A stretch of DNA of 37,739 bases, taken from assembly GCA_035939775.1 (NCBI GenBank), contig DASZFO010000071.1, positions 1 to 37,739 of the forward strand, given 5' to 3'. The number at the start of each line of letters is the position of its first letter. Positions within the stretch are counted from its first letter, which is position 1. Shown here in pieces: positions 28,189 to 35,429 of this stretch. Both the position numbers and the translations under genes were made by a program. The stretch comes from Pirellulales bacterium. Lineage in GTDB: Bacteria; Planctomycetota; Planctomycetia; Pirellulales; DATAWG01. Below the pieces are notes generated by a model. That model was not told where the DNA came from and searched no databases. It worked only from the letters and a program-made list of their open reading frames with translations.

Positions 28189-31100
28189 TCACGCTCCATC
28201 GTGAGGATCGTCGCCTCGCGGAGCATGACGACTACACTGATGCGAGCGCCGCACCATCGCCATCGCACCGAAGAGCGCGAGCACTGCCAACACAACCGTC
28301 GAAGGCTCGGGCACGGCCGAGGGATTGCTGGCCACAGTGGCGCCGCTCGCGAATGGCCCGGCCGGAATCGGATTGCCGCTGAAGCCTTCGACACTCGGGG
28401 GATCTAAGCCCGATGGACCCGGCGCGCCGTAAGCGAACGGAGCGCTCGACTGCAAAGAACCAGCCACGGCAAAGCCGCCCGACTCGCCCAGCGGATTGCC
28501 CGAGGCATCGCTGGCGTCGATTGTCACTAGGGCGGGGCTGCCGGCCGCACCGCCGATGATTAGCGCCCCCTGGACGATGTGATTAGCCGTCAGATCGCTG
28601 CCGGCATTGACCTGAGTGGTTCCCGAGCCATCAATGTTGCCGACTTGTTGATGCGTGCCGGAGACGAGGATGCCGGCGGCGGCGCTGCTGTTGTTCATGA
28701 TGTTCACTCGACTGGATCCGCTACTAAGCGCCGAGACGGAGCCGGCCAGTTCCAACGTCGCGCTGTTGTTGACCTTCGCGGTGACGCCGGTTCCAATCGT
28801 GGCCGCGCCGCTCGTCGCCTTGAACCGCAAGGTGCTCGAATCGTTGACCACCAGCGAACTGGCCGCGTCCAGCCTCGCGGCGCCATCGACTTCAAGCGTC
28901 CCGTTGCCTCCTTCGGAAAACGCGGAATTGGCGTTGTTGGTGAACGGGCCGCCGAACGTGCCGCTGGAGCCGCCAGCGAAGGTGGCTGTGGTGCTGATAA
29001 TGTTGAACGTTCCGCCGCCGTTGTTGGTGACGAGTCCAGTGAAGATCGCCGGGTTGTAAGCGACGACGATCGTCTTGCCGTTTTCATTCGTGACCGGGCC
29101 GTTCACGGTGGTCGTGCCGCCGCTGAGTGTGACGCTTCCATTGTTGTCTAGCCCCGCGCCGCCGGTGCGGAAAATGCCCCAGCCGCTGATTTGGCCGGTG
29201 TTGTTGAGCGGCTGGCCGCCATTGTCGAAAGTGCCGCCGGTGAGATTGATGATCCCGGCGTTGGCCACTAGTCCGGGGACGACGACCAGTTGATTGCCGG
29301 TGCCAGCCGTGAGCAATCCGGTGGTCGGATTCTGCACGGTGCCGGTGACGGCCAGGATTCCGCCGCCGAACGCCTCGATGGTGCCATTGTTGACGACGGC
29401 GTTGCCGAGATTGCCGACACCGCGGATGCTTCCCATGTTGTTGATCGCGCCACCGGCGAGACTGGAGTTGAAGCCGGTCAATTGAATCAGGCCGGTGTTG
29501 GTGAAGGCCTGAACGACGTTGATCGTACCAGACTCGGGCACGAGGAAACCCGCGTTGCTAAACGGGGTGGCGATCGTGCCGTGCCCGCCGATCGTGCCCG
29601 CCGCGTTGTTGTTTAGCGTGGACGTGCCGGCGACGATTCCGCCGCTCAGGTTGATCGCGCCGGAGTTGGCCACGCTTCCGCCAGTGAGCCGCAGTTGTAG
29701 GCCCGCCGCAATGCCGATATTGCCCGCGTTGGCGTTGGGGCCCGCATTGCTCAAAGCGAGGTTGCCGCCGCTGATTGAGATTTGGGCATTGTTGGTGAAG
29801 CCAGCGGAACCGCCGATCGCGCCGGTGCCCGCGAGCAGGGCATTGTTCAGCAGAAGTCCGCCGCCGTTGATTGTGCCGCCGGCAAGCGTGAACGTGCCTT
29901 CGTTATCCAGACCGGCCCCATTGAGAGTGAGCGTGATTCCGCTTCCTATCGCCAGGCTCGTGTAGTTAATCAGGCCATTGGCGGCGGTGAAGGGGGCGTT
30001 GAAGGCCACGGTTCCAGCATTGATTAGCTGGCCGTTGAACAGACCACCGGCGTACGTGAATGTGTTCTGGTTTTGGAGTGTGCCGTTGAAGGTGCCGCCA
30101 ACCTGTGCGAATGATGCGAAGGAGAGGCTGCTGCCGGCGTCCTGGGTGAGCGTGCCATTGGGGTTCAAGGTGATCGAGCCGCTGACAACATGAGAACTTC
30201 CGGCGCCGAGTTCGAAGCTGAACGAGCCGACGCCGCCGAGTGCCTCGTTGCCGGTGACGATCAGCGTCTGGTTGGCCGCTAACGTCAACGCCGCGCCGAA
30301 GGCGGCGGAGGTGGAAGTTGACGCGGCGCTGGAGTCCCACGTGACACTGGATGTCAGGTTGAGGGTGCCGCCGGTCCAATTCAAGAGGGCGGGAACGCCG
30401 TTGAAATTGAGTGCCGCGGCATTGATCGTTCCGCCGCTGAGATTGATGACGCTGCCGGCCGTGTTGAACGCAACGAGCGTGCCGCCAACCGTGAGGATGC
30501 CGGTGTTGCTGACGGCCAAGACGCCCGTGCCGCCCGGACCGGATCCGACAACGACAAAGCCGCCAAGGGTAGCGGTGCCGCCGCTGAGGGTGTAGGTGCC
30601 CATCGAACCGGCGTTGCCACCGAGGTCAATGGCGCCACTGACATTGGCGCCGCCGGTTTGAGTGAACACGCCTGTACCGTTGAGGCCAATCTCCTCGTCG
30701 ACACTGGTCTGCAGATTGCCGGCGTTTAAGGTGTAAGAACCGCTCGTCGCACTCGCGTTTCTGCCGAGGTAGAGGGTTCCTCCTCCACTTCCTCCACCGG
30801 ATCCGCCACGGATGGTGTTATTCCCACCCGTCTGGACGAAGGTGCCTGCGCTGCTGTAGCCGACGTATTCGCTACCACTGGAAATCAGTAGATTGCCGCC
30901 GCTCAAAGCATACATCCCTCCCGTCCCAGCGGCGTTGTAACCGATGAATAGATTCGCATTACCAGTGTTCGTGCCGCCGGTCTGGTTGAAAACGCCCGTG
31001 CCGACGTCGCCGACGTATTCGTTCGTGTTGGCTACCAGCGTGCCCGTGCCGCCGAGATTGTAGGTGCCCATGGCGCCGGCGTAGGTGCCGACGTCAAGAA

Positions 31101-31674
31101 ACCCGGTGGCCGTGGCGATCGTGTTCGAGCCGGCCGTCTGCGTGAACGTGCCCGTGCCATATAAGCCGACGTATTCGGACTGGTTAGCCACGAGCGCGCC
31201 TGTGCCGCTGAGCGTATAGACCCCCGTCGAGCCGGCGCCGTAGCCCACGACAAGATCCCAACCGGGATTCGTGGTGACGGTTCCAGCGGTTTGATTGAGC
31301 GCGCCCCTGCCCGCGGTCGGACCGACGCCGGAATAGCCGCCGATGAGGATCCCGTTGGCGGTCAGACTGTTGTTGTATGGTATCGAGAGCGTCGCGGTCG
31401 TGGCGCCCGCTCCGGTCAAATCAATCGACAGCAAACCAAGCGAGGGCCCTTTGATAATAAAGCCATCGTACGTCACCGTGCGAGCGACTCCATCGGTGAA
31501 CACGATGTTTACCGTGTCGCCGGTGGAAGGCGCACCGACAGGTGACCAGTTGCCCGGCACGGTCCAGTCGCCGTCCCCGACGTTCCAATTGCGAGTCACT
31601 GCGTGGGCCGGTTCGCCGCGGAGAATCAAGAGCACGGCGGCCAACGCGACGGCGAAACGATGCGACCTGCGCAT
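28189..31674 (-). CDS. PEP-CTERM surface protein with autotransporter-type beta repeats, paralogue 1
   Basis: This 1161-residue protein has a signal peptide (MRRSHRFAVALAAVLLILRG ending in AHA), then repeated beta-strand units. Residues about 110-400 carry units of the kind GTYTLSG...NEYVG...GTFTQTGG; later parts carry LSGGTI and NNGTI-type strands. The C-terminal module (LELAGSVSALSSG to IDASDASGNPL) is shared with the two neighbours. It ends with VPEPSTVVLAVLALFGAMAM and VRRS, a PEP-CTERM sorting signal cut by exosortase in known systems. An unusual tail SRHAPRGDDPHDGA follows the basic end. ATG 31674 has GAGGAG 8 nt upstream; an extension to 31770 lacks support. No exosortase gene is in view. 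Confidence 0.88.
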   Translation of the reverse strand: MRRSHRFAVALAAVLLILRGEPAHAVTRNWNVGDGDWTVPGNWSPVGAPSTGDTVNIVFTDGVARTVTYDGFIIKGPSLGLLSIDLTGAGATTATLSIPYNNSLTANGILIGGYSGVGPTAGRGALNQTAGTVTTNPGWDLVVGYGAGSTGVYTLSGTGALVANQSEYVGLYGTGTFTQTAGSNTIATATGFLDVGTYAGAMGTYNLGGTGTLVANTNEYVGDVGTGVFNQTGGTNTGNANLFIGYNAAGTGGMYALSGGNLLISSGSEYVGYSSAGTFVQTGGNNTIRGGSGGGSGGGTLYLGRNASATSGSYTLNAGNLQTSVDEEIGLNGTGVFTQTGGANVSGAIDLGGNAGSMGTYTLSGGTATLGGFVVVGSGPGGTGVLAVSNTGILTVGGTLVAFNTAGSVINLSGGTINAAALNFNGVPALLNWTGGTLNLTSSVTWDSSAASTSTSAAFGAALTLAANQTLIVTGNEALGGVGSFSFELGAGSSHVVSGSITLNPNGTLTQDAGSSLSFASFAQVGGTFNGTLQNQNTFTYAGGLFNGQLINAGTVAFNAPFTAANGLINYTSLAIGSGITLTLNGAGLDNEGTFTLAGGTINGGGLLLNNALLAGTGAIGGSAGFTNNAQISISGGNLALSNAGPNANAGNIGIAAGLQLRLTGGSVANSGAINLSGGIVAGTSTLNNNAAGTIGGHGTIATPFSNAGFLVPESGTINVVQAFTNTGLIQLTGFNSSLAGGAINNMGSIRGVGNLGNAVVNNGTIEAFGGGILAVTGTVQNPTTGLLTAGTGNQLVVVPGLVANAGIINLTGGTFDNGGQPLNNTGQISGWGIFRTGGAGLDNNGSVTLSGGTTTVNGPVTNENGKTIVVAYNPAIFTGLVTNNGGGTFNIISTTATFAGGSSGTFGGPFTNNANSAFSEGGNGTLEVDGAARLDAASSLVVNDSSTLRFKATSGAATIGTGVTAKVNNSATLELAGSVSALSSGSSRVNIMNNSSAAAGILVSGTHQQVGNIDGSGTTQVNAGSDLTANHIVQGALIIGGAAGSPALVTIDASDASGNPLGESGGFAVAGSLQSSAPFAYGAPGPSGLDPPSVEGFSGNPIPAGPFASGATVASNPSAVPEPSTVVLAVLALFGAMAMVRRSHQCSRHAPRGDDPHDGA

Positions 31675-31751
31675 AAATGCGCTCCTCGTTGCAAGAGTAG
31701 AAGAGGCGGCAGCCACCGTTAGGCTAATACCCACGCGCGACGAATGCAAGG
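31675..31751 (-). promoter_or_regulatory. Conserved leader of PEP-CTERM paralogue 1
   Basis: CCTTGC (31751-31746), a 16-bp spacer, TATTAG (31729-31724), then GCCT, a CCTCTTC-like segment and CGAGGAGCGCATTT before ATG. The order and spacing match the leader of paralogue 2 (35208-35279). Confidence 0.5.
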
Positions 31752-31766
31752 AAACTGAGATCGGTT

Positions 31767-34700
31767 TCACCGAGCACGGCGCCGGCGTACGATCCCCTCG
31801 CCAACTACGCTCGAAAGCGTGACGAGCATCAGAACGAGCGCGGACGGCTCGGGAACCAACGATGCGTTGCCGCCCACGGTGGAAGAGCCAAGCAACGAGA
31901 TCTCTGGATCGGCGCCGCCGCTGGTGCCGCCGATCGAGTTAGCAGAACTGATGTCGCCCGCTCCAAATGGGCCGCTGGGTATCAACGAATCGGCCAAGAC
32001 AAGTCCGCTCGACTGATCCAAAGGATTGCCCGAGGCACCGCTGGCGTCGATCATCACGAGGGCCGGCGATCCGGCCGTGCCGCCGATCACGAGCGCGCTT
32101 TGCACGATGTGATCGGCGGTTAGATCGCTCCCGGCGTTGACCTGCGTGGTGCCGTTGCCGTCAATCCCGCCGACGTGCTGATGCGTGCCGGAGACAAGGA
32201 TCCCGGCGGCGGCGCCGCTGTTGTTCGTGATGTTCACGCGGTTGGAGCCGGAGGACAGCGCCGAGACCGAGCCAGCCAGTTCGAGCGTGGCACCGCTGGA
32301 GACGGTCGTGGTCACGCCCGTGCCGATCGTGGCCGCGCCGCCAATGAAGATGTTGAATCGCAACGTGCCGCCGTTGACTTGCAACACGCTGTTGGCGTTC
32401 AAGGTTGGGGCGCCATTGAGTTCAAGAGAACTGTTGCCGGACTTAATAAACGCACCCGAGTTAATCAACAGACCGGGAAACAAGGTGTTCCCGCTCGATT
32501 GACTGTCGGTTAGCATGACTCCCGCGGCGACGCCGAGCGTCGGAACACTGCCGGAGAGCGTGCCGGAGAGGCTGCTCACGGTCTGACTATTGCCGAGGTT
32601 GACGGCTGAGACGGCCCCGCTGATGGTGCTGATCGTAAGCGCGCCGGTGCCGATTGTGCCGCTGCCGGCCGTATTGAGCGTCCCGCCCATCACGGTAGTG
32701 GCGCCGCCGAGGCTGTTCGTACCCGAAAGCGTGAGCGTGCCGGCGCCAGTCTTCGTAATCGAACTATCTGAGCCTCCGTCGCTGACGGCGCCCAAAGTTA
32801 GCGTACCGGTCCCAGCGCCATTATTGGCAACATTGAAGGCAACATCGCCGGCCAGCGTCGTCACCCCGATAGTCAGGTCGTACGCCTGGTTCATCGGAGC
32901 AGTCGTGGCGGTGACGTTCAGCGCAGTGCCCATGCCCTTGCCGACGCTCAGCGTGCCGATCGTCACCGTTGGTCCCGCAGCGGTGGCGGCCACGTCGATC
33001 GTCGAATTGATCCCGCCATTGAGCACCACGTTGTTGACGGACACCGCCGGAGCCGTCACGGTGTAGCTGAATTTGCTGATCGTCTGGGTCGAGACATCGT
33101 AGCCGGTCCCGCCGCCGAATCCGACGTAAACGTTGTCGCTGCCCATCGCGGCCGCCAGGTCGCCGGCCGAGTAGACGTGAGTAAACGTGTTGGTGGTGTT
33201 CTCCTCGTTGAGCGTTTCGGTGATCGTTTGGGCGATTGGATTGAACGCGAGTGAGACGTCGATCGGAATGCCGCTGACGAGATTGACCGGCGCGACCGGC
33301 AGATAGGTGTCGTTGTTGGGATTGCCGTTCGTGAGCAGGTTCGTGCCGATCACGTGACCGGCCCAGATATTCAGTGCGATCGCGACGCTCGGCTGGACGG
33401 GTGTGCCGTTTTCCGAGGTGTAGGCGAAGCCCCCGCCCAACCCGCCGATGGCGTTCAAACCTCGCGCATCATTTTGCAGGACGAACACGACCCCATCCGC
33501 GGCTGTCGCCAGATTCGGGCTGCTTGGTGTGTACGTATACGAGGCATTGAAGCCATTGGCGCCTAGCGCGATGGGCTGAAGCGTATTCGAATAGGCCGCG
33601 CGAGCTTCAAAAACTGCGCCGTCGGTCAACGTGAGCACATTGCTGTTGATCGGGTTGCTGGTGATCGCCGTGTTGTTGACGGTCCAACCGGTCCCGGCGC
33701 CGGTGACACTCGTGCTCGTACCGCCGAAACCGGCCAACGAAGCCGTGGCGACAAGAGCAGACGAGGCGCGCAACGTGCCCCCGTTCAGGACCACCGTGCT
33801 CGTGCCCAGGACAGTGGAGTTGGCCAGTTGAAGCGTCCCGGCGTTGACGGTGATGGCGCCGGAGAGGCTGTTCGTGCCCGAAAGCGTGAGCGTGCCGGCG
33901 CCGGTCTTCACGATTCCCGCGCTGCCACTGATCGGGCCGGCCAAGGTGAAACTGTTTCCGCCGGCCACGGTCAGCGTGTTGCTCAGGGTGACGGCGTCGC
34001 TGAGGGTGTATGGCCCGTTGCCATCCGCTTGCAGCGTTCCGCCGCCCGCCGTAAGTGTGCCGGTTCCGAGCGCGTTGTTGTTTCCAATGACGACTGTCCC
34101 CGCACTCAGCGTCACGCCACCGGAGAAGGTATTGTTGCCGCCGAGAGTCAGGGCGCCGGCGCCAGACTTGGTGAGGGAGCCCGTGCCGCTGATGGCACCC
34201 GCATAGTTCTGGGCATTCGGGTTAGCGAAAACCAGCGCGGCATTGTCGGTGATGTTGCTTGCAACCGAACCGTTGTTCGTCGTGCCGTCGCCGAGCTGCA
34301 GAGTTCCAGCGCTGATCGTGGTGGTGCCGGTGAAGGTGTTGTTGCCGCTCAAGGTCAGCCTGCCGGCGCCAGACTTGGTGAGGGAGCCCGTGCCGCTGAT
34401 GGCACGCGCATAGCTCTGGGCATTCGGGTTAGCGAAAGCGAGTGCGGCATTGTCGAGGATGTAGCCGACGACCGAACCGTTGTTCGTCGTGCCGTCGCCG
34501 AGCTGCAGAGCCCCAGCGTTGACTCTGGTGGGGCCGATGAAGGTGTTGTTGCCGCTCAAGGTCAGCGTGCCAGAACCGTTCATATCCAGTGCCATGGTGC
34601 CAACCCCGTCATTGATTGCGCCGGCGATGGTCGTGGCGCCGGAACCGGAGACTACGAGGGTTTGAAGTCCGAAGATCCCGCTCTCGATCGTGCCTCCAAG

Positions 34701-35207
34701 GTCCAGCAAGACCCCCGTGTTCGCGCTGTTGTCGGCCAAAGTGTAATCTCCTTCCAGCGTCAGCGGAGCGTCAATCGTCTCGGTAAAGTGACTGCCGCTA
34801 AACAACGTGCTGGCGATCTGGATTGTCCCGCCGGAGGTCAAGACCAGGGGGTTTCCGTTCGACGTGCCAATTGTGTAGCTTGGGGCCGCCGTGTCAAACG
34901 TGATGCTCTCCGGATTACGCCCGGCGTCGGGAACAATCTGGGTGATGTTACCGGTGCCGTTAAACGTGGCCGTATCCGGATTGGTGGTGCCCGAGGTAGC
35001 GCCGGGAAGCCGCCCAAAGACCCAGTTGCCGACGGTCTGCCAAGCCCCGGTGCCGGCGCCCCCGCCCCATGTGCCGCTGGCGGCAAGCGCGGAGTTGCTC
35101 ACTCCGACGACCGACAGGATGAGGACCGCGGTCTTGATCCAACTGAGAACAAATCGTCGCGAGCAAAAGACGCCAAACGCGACTCGGAAGCAATGGCGTA
35201 AGCACAT
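31767..35207 (-). CDS. PEP-CTERM surface protein with beta repeats and lectin-like domain, paralogue 2
   Basis: This 1146-residue protein has a long signal peptide (FVLSWIKTAVLILSVVGVSN ending SALA), then WGGGAGTGAWQTVGNW, a common start of such proteins. Autotransporter-associated beta-strand units follow (GSLTKSGAGRLTLSGNNTFT and similar), including a 69-residue tandem duplication. Residues about 490-715 resemble an L-type lectin domain (DGVVFVLQNDARGLNAIGGL, VYVGFGGGTGYDVSTQTIS). The shared module then leads to VPEPSALVLMLVTLSSVVGE and RRRRAR, a PEP-CTERM signal. ATG 35207 has GAGGAG 7 nt upstream. Known relatives are exported matrix or surface proteins; the lectin part suggests glycan binding, which is inference. 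Confidence 0.88.
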   Translation of the reverse strand: MCLRHCFRVAFGVFCSRRFVLSWIKTAVLILSVVGVSNSALAASGTWGGGAGTGAWQTVGNWVFGRLPGATSGTTNPDTATFNGTGNITQIVPDAGRNPESITFDTAAPSYTIGTSNGNPLVLTSGGTIQIASTLFSGSHFTETIDAPLTLEGDYTLADNSANTGVLLDLGGTIESGIFGLQTLVVSGSGATTIAGAINDGVGTMALDMNGSGTLTLSGNNTFIGPTRVNAGALQLGDGTTNNGSVVGYILDNAALAFANPNAQSYARAISGTGSLTKSGAGRLTLSGNNTFTGTTTISAGTLQLGDGTTNNGSVASNITDNAALVFANPNAQNYAGAISGTGSLTKSGAGALTLGGNNTFSGGVTLSAGTVVIGNNNALGTGTLTAGGGTLQADGNGPYTLSDAVTLSNTLTVAGGNSFTLAGPISGSAGIVKTGAGTLTLSGTNSLSGAITVNAGTLQLANSTVLGTSTVVLNGGTLRASSALVATASLAGFGGTSTSVTGAGTGWTVNNTAITSNPINSNVLTLTDGAVFEARAAYSNTLQPIALGANGFNASYTYTPSSPNLATAADGVVFVLQNDARGLNAIGGLGGGFAYTSENGTPVQPSVAIALNIWAGHVIGTNLLTNGNPNNDTYLPVAPVNLVSGIPIDVSLAFNPIAQTITETLNEENTTNTFTHVYSAGDLAAAMGSDNVYVGFGGGTGYDVSTQTISKFSYTVTAPAVSVNNVVLNGGINSTIDVAATAAGPTVTIGTLSVGKGMGTALNVTATTAPMNQAYDLTIGVTTLAGDVAFNVANNGAGTGTLTLGAVSDGGSDSSITKTGAGTLTLSGTNSLGGATTVMGGTLNTAGSGTIGTGALTISTISGAVSAVNLGNSQTVSSLSGTLSGSVPTLGVAAGVMLTDSQSSGNTLFPGLLINSGAFIKSGNSSLELNGAPTLNANSVLQVNGGTLRFNIFIGGAATIGTGVTTTVSSGATLELAGSVSALSSGSNRVNITNNSGAAAGILVSGTHQHVGGIDGNGTTQVNAGSDLTADHIVQSALVIGGTAGSPALVMIDASGASGNPLDQSSGLVLADSLIPSGPFGAGDISSANSIGGTSGGADPEISLLGSSTVGGNASLVPEPSALVLMLVTLSSVVGEGIVRRRRAR
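34141..34556 (-). repeat. Tandem 207-nt duplication inside the PEP-CTERM gene
   Basis: Two adjacent 207-nt units (offset measured between GCCGGCGCCAGACTTGGTGA at 34155 and 34362) encode almost the same 69 residues with LQLGDGTTNNGSV and GTGSLTKSGAG. Near identity of DNA points to a recent event. Confidence 0.75.
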
Positions 35208-35279
35208 AATGCGCTCCTCGAAACAGATTGAAGAGGGCAATCCCTCCCAGGCTACTACCCGCGCGCCGCGAACACAAGG
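35208..35279 (-). promoter_or_regulatory. Conserved leader of PEP-CTERM paralogue 2
   Basis: CCTTGT (35279-35274), a 16-bp spacer, TAGTAG (35257-35252), GCCT, a CCCTCTTC segment, then CGAGGAGCGCATT before ATG. This matches the leader at 31675-31751. Confidence 0.5.
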
Positions 35280-35429
35280 AGATTTGCGGAGAGATGCTGA
35301 ATCCCGAGAGCCAGAACAGGCTGGTATGAATGGCTGAGAGTGAGGCTCTCGGCCTCGCTTCAAGCGGTCAATTGCGGATAAGGCCCGTACGCCGACAAGG
35401 CACAAGCAGCAGCGATGACTGCTCGCCGC

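Noticed and set aside
28579-29151. + strand ORFs opposite the first PEP-CTERM gene
   Set aside because: They are antisense shadows of repetitive beta-strand coding sequence, with no domain or ribosome site.
31675-31751. Sigma-54 promoter for the PEP-CTERM gene
   Set aside because: PEP-CTERM genes are sometimes RpoN-controlled, but no GG-N10-GC pair at the required spacing is found in either leader.
33828-35201. A 457-codon + strand ORF opposite the second PEP-CTERM gene
   Set aside because: It is a shadow frame. The - strand gene has a signal peptide, beta repeats and sorting signal, while this frame has Arg/Gly/Ala-rich composition without any domain.
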